Counted from the stretch's first letter, positions 8,403-18,776 are shown. The stretch is 34,796 nucleotides of DNA from Verrucomicrobiota bacterium (GCA_025363585.1 JANYDN010000059.1:1-34796), one strand, 5' to 3'. Notes: generated from the letters alone by a model not told the origin. Translations and numbers: made by a program.

Positions 8403-9167
8403 ATGGGTGATCTCCGGGTTCTCGTGGTCGACGACGAACCGCTCGCACGAGAGCGTCTTAGGACGTTTCTTTCGCGCGAGCCGGGAATCGTCGTCGCGGG
8501 GGAGTGCGGCAACGGCAACGACGCCGTGGTCGCGGTGCGGCAAAACCATCCGGATATCCTCTTCCTCGACGTGCAGATGCCGGGCCTCGGCGGGTTCGAG
8601 GTACTCGAGCGCCTTCAGGAACAGGTTCCTCCGGCCGTCGTCTTCTGCACGGCTTTCGATCAATACGCAGTCAAGGCCTTCGAGATCCACGCCGTGGATT
8701 ACCTGATGAAGCCGTTCGACCGGGAACGCTTCAAGGTCGCGCTCGAGCGGGCGGTGCGCCGCGTCAGCACGGGGAAACCCGACGACATCCAGACCAAGCT
8801 CGCCGCGATGCTCGCCGATGTCCGTGCCGGTGCCAAACAACCCGAACGCATCCCGATCAAGTCCAACGGCAAGGTCAGCTTCGTGATGATTTCGGAGATT
8901 GATTGGGTTGGCAGCGCGGACAACTACGTGGAACTCCACGTCGGGACGCACTCGCACCTGATCCGGGAAACCATGACGTCGATCGCCGAACGCCTGCCCA
9001 CCGAGGAGTTCGTGCGCATCAGCCGGACCGCCATCGTGAATCTTTCCCGGGTGAAGGAACTGCAGCCGCTTTTTCACGGCGAGTACGCGGTCACGCTGAC
9101 AACCGGGGCCCGACTCACGTTGTCGCGGAGCTACCGCGACCAACTCCCGCGCCTCGGCGTCGAGTGA
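8403..9167 (+). CDS. LytTR-type response regulator
   Basis: This 254-residue two-component regulator has a CheY-like receiver domain at 1-120 (acidic pocket VVDDEP at 8-13, phospho-acceptor Asp56 in FLDVQMPG, Thr83, Lys103 in LMKPFD) and a C-terminal LytTR DNA-binding domain from about residue 148 (IPIKSNGKVSFVMISEIDWV; NYVELHV; FVRISRTAIVNLSRVKEL). LytTR regulators bind direct repeats upstream of target genes when phosphorylated, usually by a membrane kinase of the LytS/histidine kinase type. No kinase gene lies next to it, so it is an orphan here. It is 113 bases after the cytochrome/FGE gene and converges with the VWA gene, leaving only 19 bases between the stops. The start is the first ATG before a standard receiver N-terminus. 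Confidence 0.94.
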   Translation: MGDLRVLVVDDEPLARERLRTFLSREPGIVVAGECGNGNDAVVAVRQNHPDILFLDVQMPGLGGFEVLERLQEQVPPAVVFCTAFDQYAVKAFEIHAVDYLMKPFDRERFKVALERAVRRVSTGKPDDIQTKLAAMLADVRAGAKQPERIPIKSNGKVSFVMISEIDWVGSADNYVELHVGTHSHLIRETMTSIAERLPTEEFVRISRTAIVNLSRVKELQPLFHGEYAVTLTTGARLTLSRSYRDQLPRLGVE

Positions 9168-9186
9168 GTGGTTGGGATCGCCCCGG

Positions 9187-11526
9187 TCATTTGCCGGACA
9201 GCGCTTTCGCTCGCCGCACCAGATCGACGAACTCGGCGCGGTAGCCTTCCCGATCCTCGCCGAGCCCCTGCTCCGCCATCCGCATCACTTGGTCGTAGGT
9301 CAATTCCCCGCGGTGCGCCGAGTCGCGCAGCAGCATTCCGAAACCCGCCACCGCGGCGGCGAATCGAAAGTCGGTCCCCGCTTGTTTCCAGTCGCGGGCG
9401 TCGTCCTTGACCGCGAGCTGGATCAACCGGCTCGTGTCGCCGTCCGGCAACTTGTACCGCAGCTTGGCGAAAAACAGTTCGTCCGGACGCGCCGATTTGT
9501 TCGCCGGAACCGGCACGCCGGCTCCGTAGCGCAATGGATCCACTCCCGGCCCGGAGCCCGCCACCGGCACCAGTTCGTACAACGCCGTGACGAGGTGCCC
9601 CGCACCCAGATCACCCGCGTCCTTCGCATCGTCGTTGAAATCTCGGTCAGCCAACGCGCGCTTCTCGTAACCGAGCAACCGCCATTGCCGCACGCGCTCC
9701 GGGTTGAACTCGATCTGCAATTTCGCGTCCTTCGCCACCGTGACCAACGTCGATTCCAATTGCTCGCCCATCACCTTCTGCGCTTCCCGGAAAGAGTCGA
9801 TGTACGCGTGGTTGCCGTTCCCGTTGTCCGCCAGCAACTGCATCGTCCGGTCCTGGAGATTGTCCATGCCGTAGCCCAGCACCGTCAGGAACACGCCCGA
9901 TCTCGCCTCCTCCTGCACCAGCGCCAGTAGTTCTTCCTGGCTCGTCGCCCCGACGTTGAAATCACCGTCCGTGCACAGGATCACCCGATTCACCGCGTCC
10001 TTGGCGAAGTTTGCCCGCGCCATCGCGTACGCCGAGCGGATGCCCGCGCTCCCGTGCGTCGAACCACCCGCATGCAGCCGGTCGATCGCCGCGAGGATCG
10101 GCTCTTTCTCGGCACCGTTCGACGACGGCAACGCCACCGCCGCGTCGCCCGCATAGGTGACGATTCCCACCCGGTCCCGCGCGGTCAACCGCTGGACCAA
10201 CAGGCGGAGCGTGCGCCGCACCAGGGGCAACCGGGGCTCCGGTTCCATCGATCCACTCACATCGACGAGGAACACAAGATTGGCGCGTGGCCGCTCCGCG
10301 CGCGCCACGTCGCGGGCCTTCACCGTCACCCGCGCCAACCGGTTTCCCGGCTTCCACGGCGCGTCGGCCACTTCGACGCGAATCGACACCGGATGCTCGT
10401 CGGCAACCGACGGCGACTCGTAGTGGAAGTAATTCACGAGTTCCTCGATCCGGACGGCATCCGGAGGCGGGAGAGCTCCCTCGCGCAGAAAACGGCGGAC
10501 GTTCGCGTAACTCGCGGTGTCCACATCCAGACCGAACGTCGACAACGGCGTCTCGAGAACGGAACGAAACGGGTTCTCGACAATCGCGCGATATGCCTCG
10601 CGGGATGCGGCCCCCGCCCTGGGCGGAAGCCCGTAGCGTGCCATCAGGACCGGGTCGAGCGACGTGGGAGTCTTTTCGGAGGGCGTCACCTTCTGGGCGA
10701 GTGGTTCCTCGACCCCGTTCGGCGGGACCGCGCCACGGGGATTCAACCTTCGACCCCGGGCGCCTTCGCCATTCGACACTGCCACGCTGGCCTGTCGCTG
10801 CGGCGCCGCGGGCGACGTCTGGATCGCCCTCTCTCCCGGCGCGGCGTCCACCGGCGGATTCACCGATCCGGGGCTTCCGGAAGGTCGAACTGGACGGGCG
10901 AGTCCATCGGACGACACAGGCATCCGCGCTTGCACGCTGTCGACTGCAGGTGGCGAAACCAGAACTTTCGACACCGTGATTTTCGGAACGGGAGCATCGG
11001 GGGCATTCACCGGCCTGGGATTGACGACGGGTGTCTGGAGCGCGCGGGCCGTCGGAGTCGCGATGTTGTTGGCGGGGTCCGGATGCGCGTACCGATAACC
11101 GGCGGATTCGACCTCCGCCTCGGTCCTCGTCACACGCGACTCGGCGACCCGGGTTGGAACGAGGTACACCGCCAACGCGACCGCGGCGCCTCCTGCCAGG
11201 GCCCAACCCCATGCATGCCTCCAAGGCATCCACCCTTCCCAACACTTCGGGCGGGACGTATCGAGCCGGAATTCACCCGGATCGGTGGCGGGGGATTCAC
11301 CGACGGCGGCTCGCTCGATGCGATCCCGCTGCTCGGGTAGCAACTCGATGCGCGCCTCGGCGACGAAAGCCCGCGACAGACCCGCGGCAGCCACGCGCAC
11401 CGCCTCGACCTCGGCGACGAGCGACGGATCCGCAGCCAGCGCGGCCTCGACCCGTGCCATCTCGTCGGGCGGAAGTTCGCCGAGCGCGTACGCCGTCAAC
11501 TCCGGTGAATCGAGGTTCAATTTCAT
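9187..11526 (-). CDS. Membrane VWA protein of the YfbK type with anti-sigma-like N-terminus
   Basis: This is a 779-residue protein from the ATG at 11526. Residues 1-50 (LTAYALGELPPDEMARVEAA) resemble the helical N-terminus of anti-sigma factors. One membrane segment lies at about 105-124 (WGWALAGGAAVALAVYLV), then a long Pro/Ser/Val-rich region to about 310. The YfbK N-terminal domain follows (NPFRSVLETPLSTFGLDVDT at 318-337), then a VWA domain from about 415 with the metal-ion site DVSGSM (422-427), and a C-terminal DUF3520 region (FNPERVRQWRLLGYEKRALA; DAGDLGAGHLVTALYELVP). It is 14 bases downstream of an ECF sigma factor, so the likely layout is a sigma factor sequestered by the cytoplasmic N-terminus, with the VWA domain outside the membrane as sensor or adhesin. 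The topology and sigma-binding are inference; the domains are clear. Confidence 0.92.
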   Translation of the reverse strand: MKLNLDSPELTAYALGELPPDEMARVEAALAADPSLVAEVEAVRVAAAGLSRAFVAEARIELLPEQRDRIERAAVGESPATDPGEFRLDTSRPKCWEGWMPWRHAWGWALAGGAAVALAVYLVPTRVAESRVTRTEAEVESAGYRYAHPDPANNIATPTARALQTPVVNPRPVNAPDAPVPKITVSKVLVSPPAVDSVQARMPVSSDGLARPVRPSGSPGSVNPPVDAAPGERAIQTSPAAPQRQASVAVSNGEGARGRRLNPRGAVPPNGVEEPLAQKVTPSEKTPTSLDPVLMARYGLPPRAGAASREAYRAIVENPFRSVLETPLSTFGLDVDTASYANVRRFLREGALPPPDAVRIEELVNYFHYESPSVADEHPVSIRVEVADAPWKPGNRLARVTVKARDVARAERPRANLVFLVDVSGSMEPEPRLPLVRRTLRLLVQRLTARDRVGIVTYAGDAAVALPSSNGAEKEPILAAIDRLHAGGSTHGSAGIRSAYAMARANFAKDAVNRVILCTDGDFNVGATSQEELLALVQEEARSGVFLTVLGYGMDNLQDRTMQLLADNGNGNHAYIDSFREAQKVMGEQLESTLVTVAKDAKLQIEFNPERVRQWRLLGYEKRALADRDFNDDAKDAGDLGAGHLVTALYELVPVAGSGPGVDPLRYGAGVPVPANKSARPDELFFAKLRYKLPDGDTSRLIQLAVKDDARDWKQAGTDFRFAAAVAGFGMLLRDSAHRGELTYDQVMRMAEQGLGEDREGYRAEFVDLVRRAKALSGK

Positions 11527-11540
11527 GGCTTCTCCGGAGT

Positions 11541-12098
11541 TCAGGCGTCTGCCGACCGCGGCGCGCGTCCGGCCAGGGGTTTGTCGAGTGCCGCGAGTTG
11601 AACGCGCAGCGTTTTGATCGCGGTGTGCAGCAGGAACCCGACGTTGCCGACCGAGAGCGAGGTCACCGCGGCGATTTCCTGGTAGCTCATCTCTCCATGG
11701 AACTTGAGTCGCACGACTTCCCTCTGGTTCGCCGGAAGCCCGGCCATCAACGCCAGGATCGCTTCCGCGGCGTCGCGGTCCGCGGCACGGGATGCCGGGT
11801 TTGGCTCGGTTGCCTCGCGGCTTTCCATCGCGGTTTGGCTCAAGGGGCTCATGCGGCTTTCCTTCCGGTGCACGTCGTGCACGCGGTTCCTGCAAACCGT
11901 GAAGAGCCACTGCGCCATGTGTCCGTCGACGGATCCCGGTTCCTGCGAGCACAGCTTCAGGAAGGTGTCCTGCACGACGTCGCGAGCCCGGTCGGGATCG
12001 CCGGTCAGGGATTGCGCGTACCGCAGCAGACCGGCCTCGTGCCGTTCCATTGCGGCCCGCACCCATTCCGCGCGTTCGACGCCCTCGGGCACGCTCAT
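11541..12098 (-). CDS. ECF RNA polymerase sigma factor
   Basis: This 185-residue protein starts at the ATG at 12098; an in-frame TTG at 12131 would add eleven unconvincing residues. Region 2 is visible at about 20-85 (LLRYAQSLTGDPDRARDVVQ; DTFLKLCSQEP; MAQWLFTVCRNRVHDVHRKE) and region 4 at about 115-170 (LPANQREVVRLKFHGEMSYQ; EIAAVTSLSVGNVGFLLHTA), the pattern of extracytoplasmic-function sigma-70 family proteins. It lies 14 bases upstream of the membrane VWA gene on the same strand, so the two very likely form an operon, with the VWA protein's N-terminus the probable anti-sigma. The 96 bases upstream contain GGAA/TTCC-type inverted motifs, noted but not called as a promoter. Confidence 0.93.
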   Translation of the reverse strand: MSVPEGVERAEWVRAAMERHEAGLLRYAQSLTGDPDRARDVVQDTFLKLCSQEPGSVDGHMAQWLFTVCRNRVHDVHRKESRMSPLSQTAMESREATEPNPASRAADRDAAEAILALMAGLPANQREVVRLKFHGEMSYQEIAAVTSLSVGNVGFLLHTAIKTLRVQLAALDKPLAGRAPRSADA

Positions 12099-12194
12099 GG
12101 CATTTCGCGGCGCTTCACTTCGACGGGACAACGCGCGCCGGAACGTTTCCTTGGAATTATTTCCCGAAAAGAAATCAGCCCGCCCACCCGGCGC

Positions 12195-13502
<1,308 letters not shown>

Positions 13503-13613
13503 TCACGAGGGAACGGACTCGAATCGGCGGCCGTCGGACGACAGTTTACTTTTTTCCGGCGTCGCCCCGATGGTACCCGCCGCGATTCAATCCGCAGTGA
13601 TCGCCAAACGCCC

Positions 13614-14582
13614 GTGAACATCCGTACCCGAGCCAGCCTCGTCCTGGTCTTCTGCTGCGCTTGCTGGGCGTTCAGTTTCCCTTCCATGAAGGCGCTGGAA
13701 CAAGTCGGGCGCCTCGCCGTTCCCGATGCCCCGTCCGTTTTTTTCGCCGCCCTCTGCGTCGCCTTCCGCTTCTCCGTATCCGCCGTGTTGCTGGCGGCGC
13801 TCTGTGGACGAAGTCTCGCGCGCCTGACGCGTCTCGAGGTCGTCCAGGGCGGCGGCATCGGACTCCTCGGCGGCATGGGTTTGGTGCTCCAGATGGACGG
13901 CATGGCCTACACGCTGGCGTCCACCTCCGCGTTCCTCACCCAGGGTTACTGCGTCTTGATCCCGCTCTGGATCGCGGCGCGCCTTCGACGCGTTCCCCCG
14001 CCCCGGATTCTTGGCGCGTGCTTTCTGGCGCTCGCGGGCGCGGCAATCCTATCCGGGATTCGCCACGGCGGCCTGGCGCTCGGCCGCGGCGAGTGGGAGA
14101 CGCTTGCCGGAAGCGTGTTGTTCGCCGGGCAAATCCTTTGGCTGGAGCGTCCCGTTTTCCACGGGAACGACAGCCGTCGGGCGACCGTCGTCATGTTCTT
14201 CGTGATGTCGATTTCGGCCCTGCCCATGGCCCTCATCACGGCGCCGCGCGCGGGCGACGTCCTTTCGGCCTACCGCTCGCCCGAGGCACTCGGCTTGCTG
14301 GCTTTGCTCGTCGTCGTCTGCACCCTCGTCACGTTCCCGCTCGCCAACCATTGGCAACCCAAGCTCCCCGCCACCCAAGCCGGCCTCCTCTATTGCACCG
14401 AGCCCGTCTTCACGAGCGCGGTCACGCTCTTCGTCCCGGGCATCATCTCGCGACTCGCCGGGATTCGATATCCGGATGAATCCCTCACCTGGAATCTTCT
14501 CGCCGGCGGCGGACTCATCCTCGTCGCGAACGCGTGGCTTCAACGGCATCCGCCCGATGCGCCGCATCGGCCCGCCCCGTGA
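13614..14582 (+). CDS. EamA/DMT-superfamily transporter
   Basis: This 322-residue integral membrane protein shows about ten hydrophobic segments in two EamA halves, for example LVLVFCCACWAFSFPSMKAL (first segment with the family's W-x-x-x-F pattern), GIGLLGGMGLVLQMDGMAYT, LTQGYCVLIPLWIAARLRRV, LGLLALLVVVCTLVTFPLAN and a late AGLLYCTEPVFTSAV that matches the typical second-half motif. DMT proteins export or import small metabolites; the substrate cannot be read from sequence. The start is GTG at 13614: no ATG is in frame near the first membrane helix, and upstream sequence in this frame is of poor coding quality. It converges with rnhC, 60 bases apart. Confidence 0.88.
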   Translation: MNIRTRASLVLVFCCACWAFSFPSMKALEQVGRLAVPDAPSVFFAALCVAFRFSVSAVLLAALCGRSLARLTRLEVVQGGGIGLLGGMGLVLQMDGMAYTLASTSAFLTQGYCVLIPLWIAARLRRVPPPRILGACFLALAGAAILSGIRHGGLALGRGEWETLAGSVLFAGQILWLERPVFHGNDSRRATVVMFFVMSISALPMALITAPRAGDVLSAYRSPEALGLLALLVVVCTLVTFPLANHWQPKLPATQAGLLYCTEPVFTSAVTLFVPGIISRLAGIRYPDESLTWNLLAGGGLILVANAWLQRHPPDAPHRPAP

Positions 14583-14620
14583 CGTTGCCAGGCAAACCAA
14601 CCGTTCGATTCGCGACCTCG

Positions 14621-14642
14621 AAAAGCCCGCGGCCAGCCGCGG
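14621..14642 (-). terminator. Possible intrinsic terminator of rnhC
   Basis: Directly after the rnhC stop, the minus strand reads CCGCGG-CTGG-CCGCGG then GC and TTTT. The 6-base-pair GC-only stem (14627-14632 with 14637-14642) and four-base T-run are short but placed as expected. The stem is also in the right place to slow transcription from the converging transporter gene. Confidence 0.5.
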
Positions 14643-15608
14643 TCACCCGCCGCCGGACGGTTTCCGCCACTCGACCTTGGGCGGTTCCGGAAGACCGAGC
14701 ACGCGATAGGAGGTCCGGAAATGCATCTTGGCGACTTTCGGCAACGCCGCCGCACCGTGGCGTTCGACGAACGCGCGCGCGGCCGCCTCGACCGCGGACG
14801 AGGCGCCCTTCGGCAAAGGGACACCGAGTTCCTTCTCGAGTTTTTTCAACCGCGTGACGAACGCGTTGCGGGCTACGATCGATGCCGCCGCGACCGCGAG
14901 GTCTTCCTCCGCCTTGTGGCGCTGCACCAATTCCAAAGTCCGTCCCGCGGCCATCAACGCCTTCTCCACGGTCGATTTGCTGGCGGCAAATTGGTCGCTG
15001 ATGGCCCGGAGCGGCGGCGGATTCATCCGGTCGCGCATCCCCATGAGGTTTTCGATCACCCGCGCGTGGCCCCAGGCCAGGACTCGGTTCACGCTCCCCG
15101 TGGTGCCGTGCATGCGGTTGTACGCCTCGTTGCCGATCGCCACCGAATTCACCACGCAGCCCGGGGTTTCCTCGATGATCTTCGCGAACTTGGCGATCTG
15201 TGCGTCCGAGGAAATACTCTTCGAATCCCGGATCCCGATGTTCTTCCAAGCCTCGAGGACGCCGCGGTTCACGTAGACCCCGGCGATGCACAGCGGTCCG
15301 AAAAAATCGCCCTTCCCCGATTCGTCGACGCCGATGCGCGCGTCCATGAGCGTCGGATCAAGCGCTTCCTCATATCCAAGTTTTGCCGACTGCAGAACGA
15401 GGGGTTCGAGGATGAACTCGACGAATTCCCGGGTTCCCTTTCCCTGCACCACGACCTTGCCCGATTCGTAGAACGTCACGTTGTGGTCCGGTTTCACGCC
15501 GCTGAACCGCGCGTACGGCACGTCGCGGAGTTTGTACGAGCCGTCGCGCACGAGGGCCTCGAGACGATCCGCCTGCTCGGCCGTCAACTTGGCGGTATGG
15601 CTGGTCAC
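14643..15608 (-). CDS. rnhC: Ribonuclease HIII
   Basis: This protein cleaves the RNA strand of RNA-DNA hybrids in the cytoplasm. I take GTG at 15608 as start, giving 321 residues, close to the usual 300-310; the frame stays open to an upstream ATG at 15782 but the added 58 residues are low-complexity and unlike the family. The N-terminal TBP-like substrate-binding domain covers about 1-85 (YESGKVVVQGKGTREFVEFI). The catalytic domain begins at IGVDESGKGDFFGPLCIAGV with the active-site Asp95-Glu96, followed by Asp128 in RDSKSIS and Asp205 in AISDQFAAS. The Gly-Lys-Gly after DES is the HIII signature that separates it from RNase HII. It is divergent from mutY with about 100 bases between starts. 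No sign of truncation. Confidence 0.94.
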   Translation of the reverse strand: MTSHTAKLTAEQADRLEALVRDGSYKLRDVPYARFSGVKPDHNVTFYESGKVVVQGKGTREFVEFILEPLVLQSAKLGYEEALDPTLMDARIGVDESGKGDFFGPLCIAGVYVNRGVLEAWKNIGIRDSKSISSDAQIAKFAKIIEETPGCVVNSVAIGNEAYNRMHGTTGSVNRVLAWGHARVIENLMGMRDRMNPPPLRAISDQFAASKSTVEKALMAAGRTLELVQRHKAEEDLAVAAASIVARNAFVTRLKKLEKELGVPLPKGASSAVEAAARAFVERHGAAALPKVAKMHFRTSYRVLGLPEPPKVEWRKPSGGG

Positions 15609-15709
15609 GGCCTCCAAATGCGTTGCGCACGGCGTCGATGTCCAGCGCGGATTCGGGGAAGCACAGTTCGCAATGGACTCCCGGCGCAAGACGCGGATTA
15701 GATCGTCAA

Positions 15710-16924
15710 GTGCGCGTTTCCACTTCCACCCGTCGCTCCCGGTTTTCGGGCAATCCCAACGCCACCGGGATCGCGTCGGCATTGCTGAAGTGGTTTCCGT
15801 CCGCCGCCCGCGACATGCCGTGGCGCCGCACGCTGGATCCCTACGCCATCTGGGTCTCCGAAATCATGCTCCAGCAGACTCAGGTAAAGACGGTCATTCC
15901 GTACTGGGAGCGCTGGATGCGCGAACTGCCGACGATCGATGCGTTGGCGAACGCACCATTGGACATCGTTCTCCGGCTTTGGGAAGGACTCGGCTACTAC
16001 TCCCGGGCGCGCAATCTGCAGAAGGCGGCCCGGATACTCGTCGCCCGGCATCGCGGCCGGATTCCCGACGATCCATCGGAATTGTTGGAGCTCCCCGGAA
16101 TCGGCCGATACACGGCGGGAGCGATCGGATCGATCGCATTTGACCGGCCCGATGCCATTCTCGACGGAAACATCATCCGGGTGTTTTGCAGGCTGCGGGT
16201 TTTGCCCGGAGACCCTCGCGCTCCCGAATTGAACCGACGTCTGTGGAGTCTGGCCGCGGCCGTGGTCGTTGCCGCAAAGGCTCTCCCCGCTCCCGCCGGC
16301 GTCCCTCGGACGGGATTGCGGTTCGCGGGGAATTGTTCCCGGATGAACCAGGCACTGATGGAACTGGGCGCGACCGTCTGCAGGGTGTCGAACCCCGATT
16401 GCGGTGATTGCCCATTGAACTCGATTTGCCGAGCGCACGCACTCCGAGCGCCGCATCGCTTCCCAACCGCCAAAGCCGGACCCAAGGTGGTCCAACGCCG
16501 ATTGGCGACCGTCGTGTGGTCGACTGGCCCGAAATGGTTGATTCGGCGCCGATCCGACGACGAGGTGAACGGCGGCTTTTGGGAATTCCCGAACCAAGAA
16601 ATCGCCCGGGATACCGATGCGGCGGCAGCGCTCGCCGGTTGGCTCCGGGTGCCGGTCGATTCGCTCGAACCACGCGGACGATGCCGGCACTCGATTACCC
16701 GATATCGGATCGTCGAAGAAATTTTTTCCCTGACCCGGCCTCCCGGGCGAAATCTGCCCGCCGGAGAACTACGATGGGTCGACCGCGAGACGCTCGCCGC
16801 CATTCCACTGACCGGCGCGCACCGCCGAATCAAAACACGTCTGGTCGACAACCACACGGCTACCGGCACGTCCGGCCGAGCAGCCTTGCCACGCCCCATT
16901 TGTGGCGGCAAACGTCCCGTCTGA
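15710..16924 (+). CDS. mutY: A/G-specific adenine DNA glycosylase
   Basis: MutY removes adenine mispaired with 8-oxoguanine. From the proposed GTG at 15710 it has 404 residues. The glycosylase domain carries Glu51 in SEIMLQQTQVKT, the helix-hairpin-helix LELPGIGRYTAGAI (127-140), catalytic Asp152 in LDGNIIRV and the iron-sulfur ligands Cys224, 231, 234, 240 (C-x6-C-x2-C-x5-C). The C-terminal third (FWEFPN; RHSITRYRI) is the NUDIX-like domain that recognises 8-oxoguanine. A stretch at about 181-211, between the RRLWSLA helix and MNQALMELGATVC, is longer than in E. coli MutY and rich in Ala/Val/Pro. The C-terminal tail after residue 385 is basic and may be unstructured. The GTG start is uncertain because no ATG lies in frame nearby. 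Confidence 0.95.
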   Translation: MRVSTSTRRSRFSGNPNATGIASALLKWFPSAARDMPWRRTLDPYAIWVSEIMLQQTQVKTVIPYWERWMRELPTIDALANAPLDIVLRLWEGLGYYSRARNLQKAARILVARHRGRIPDDPSELLELPGIGRYTAGAIGSIAFDRPDAILDGNIIRVFCRLRVLPGDPRAPELNRRLWSLAAAVVVAAKALPAPAGVPRTGLRFAGNCSRMNQALMELGATVCRVSNPDCGDCPLNSICRAHALRAPHRFPTAKAGPKVVQRRLATVVWSTGPKWLIRRRSDDEVNGGFWEFPNQEIARDTDAAAALAGWLRVPVDSLEPRGRCRHSITRYRIVEEIFSLTRPPGRNLPAGELRWVDRETLAAIPLTGAHRRIKTRLVDNHTATGTSGRAALPRPICGGKRPV

Positions 16925-16991
16925 AACCCCATTCTCCGGCCATTCTCCCCTTCCCGGCGGCTCCACGTAATGGCACGTTCTTCCAATACCG

Positions 16992-18776
16992 ATGGCTACA
17001 CCCGAGGAACCAGCATCCAAGAGCAAAGTCGTGGATCCCTCCGGACAATCCGCCAAGCGCTCGGGGCGGGATAGCGGGAGTTCCCGATCCTCGACCGGCC
17101 ACTCGTTTCGCTTCTCTGTTGTTCTGCTGCTGGCGCTCGTCGTTCTGGCGCTCGTCGGGTTCTTTGCGGCGAAACCGGTGTACCGTGCGATTCGCGTCCA
17201 AAAAGGCATCAAGTCGGCGAGGAGGGCGGCCGCTCATTTCGCCACCAATGGCTATTTTGAGTGTGCCAAGGAACTCAGACTCGCGAACCAACTAGCCCCG
17301 GACTCTCCGGAAGTTCTGGAAATCCAAGCGGATCTGCTCTCCAAGCTCCACGAACCCAACGCGATCCCAATCTGGATGCGGCTGGCAACACTTCGGCCGC
17401 TGTCGCTCGAAGAGTCCTACCGGTTGCTCGATCTCGCGTTGGAGATCGAGGCCATGGATGTCGCCGAGGCGGAGATCAAGAAACTTGGCGCGATCCATTC
17501 CAACGACATCGCTTTTCTCCGGCGGCGATTGAAGATGCATGTTTTGGAGGACGCGATCCAGCCGGCCATCGCGGATGTAAAGGCCATCGCGGACATCGAT
17601 GGCACGACTCCATCCACCGAGTTGATGCTTGGCGATGTACTTGTTCGCTCGAACAATCCGGAAGACGCGGCAATGGGCAAACGCCTGCTGCTCATCCTTG
17701 CACAGACGGCTCCAGCCCAGCAGATCGAAGCGGTGACGTTGTTGAACGAACAGGGCCACCTGTCCGGGACCGAGCGCAACATGCTCGCCCGAGTCTTGAA
17801 TTCCCGAGCGGAACTGGATTTTGATGGACAGATACTTGCGGCTTCGTTGCGGATGACCACCGATCTGGAGCAGCGGGAGAACATCGCCGAGGAAATCCGC
17901 ACCCATCTTCCGCCAAACGACTCCGCCGCGGCAGTCCGCTTTGCCGACTGGAGCATTAGGTACCGGGTTGCGAAGCCTGCCGTCGCCGCACTCCGTCCAT
18001 TTGCCAAGGGAACCAACATCGTCGCGATTGACCTACAGGTTCAGGCTTTGGGACTGGGCGAAAACTGGGCGGAATTGGAGGACTTCCTCGGATTGTACGA
18101 GAAACAAGTGTCGCCCGCGATCGTGCTTACCGTGAAGGCATGGCGTGCGGCGAAAAAAGGCAAAATCGACGAAGCCCAGACCTTGTTTGAGCAAGCCGTG
18201 GCCAAGGCGGGTCCAACGGATACGACTCCCCAGCGCTATCGAGTGGTGGCGGCTTGGGCTGAAATGGCCGGACTCCCATTGAGCGCCGTCCATGCCTATG
18301 AACCCCTGTTGAATGATCCAAAGTCCGTCGTGAGCGCCGCCCGGGCAAGTATGACTTTGCTGGCTTCCAATCCCGACCTTGAGCTGGGACTGCCGATCAT
18401 AAGGCGGATGCTTGAGTTTGTCCCCGATGACTTGGGAATCCAACAGGCATACGTCACATACGCGGTGGTGCTGGGCCGGGACACCCCCAAGGCGTTGGCA
18501 TTGGCCACCGCCCTCCACCGCAGTGATCCCAAGGATCCAACGCGGACCATCCTCCTTGCCGCAGCGCACGTCCGAAACGGCAATCCGTCCGAAGGGTTGA
18601 GCGTTCTTGAATCCAGCCCGATCGATGACTCGGCCCTGAGCGATGGGAAACTCGCCTTGAAAGCTTACGTCCTGGCATCGGCCCAGCAAAAGGATCCGGC
18701 CAGACGGGTCGTACGCCGGATCAATCAGACGGCCCTTCGCTTGCAAGAGAAGGTACTGCTGGAAGCGGTCAAGTAG
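16992..18776 (+). CDS. Membrane-anchored TPR-like protein
   Basis: This 594-residue protein has a Ser/Lys-rich cytoplasmic start, one membrane segment at 41-60 (FSVVLLLALVVLALVGFFAA), and then a long all-helical region of TPR-like units (for example HFATNGYFECAKELRLANQL near 85; AKKGKIDEAQTLFEQAVAKA near 400; DTPKALALATALHRSDPKDP near 505). The anchored layout suggests a periplasmic or cell-surface scaffold. Its reading frame uses more A/T-ending codons than mutY or leuS beside it, judged by eye. It follows mutY by 67 bases; a PEP-CTERM gene lies downstream on the opposite strand. TPR proteins of this form can accompany exopolysaccharide/exosortase systems, but no such gene is in the window, so no function is assigned. 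Confidence 0.85.
   Translation: MATPEEPASKSKVVDPSGQSAKRSGRDSGSSRSSTGHSFRFSVVLLLALVVLALVGFFAAKPVYRAIRVQKGIKSARRAAAHFATNGYFECAKELRLANQLAPDSPEVLEIQADLLSKLHEPNAIPIWMRLATLRPLSLEESYRLLDLALEIEAMDVAEAEIKKLGAIHSNDIAFLRRRLKMHVLEDAIQPAIADVKAIADIDGTTPSTELMLGDVLVRSNNPEDAAMGKRLLLILAQTAPAQQIEAVTLLNEQGHLSGTERNMLARVLNSRAELDFDGQILAASLRMTTDLEQRENIAEEIRTHLPPNDSAAAVRFADWSIRYRVAKPAVAALRPFAKGTNIVAIDLQVQALGLGENWAELEDFLGLYEKQVSPAIVLTVKAWRAAKKGKIDEAQTLFEQAVAKAGPTDTTPQRYRVVAAWAEMAGLPLSAVHAYEPLLNDPKSVVSAARASMTLLASNPDLELGLPIIRRMLEFVPDDLGIQQAYVTYAVVLGRDTPKALALATALHRSDPKDPTRTILLAAAHVRNGNPSEGLSVLESSPIDDSALSDGKLALKAYVLASAQQKDPARRVVRRINQTALRLQEKVLLEAVK

Noticed and set aside
12099-12194. GGAA...TTCC inverted motifs upstream of the ECF gene as an autoregulatory promoter
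   Set aside because: ECF promoters have a GGAAC-type -35 and a specific -10; here several GGAA/TTCC sites overlap without a convincing -10, so a call would be arbitrary.
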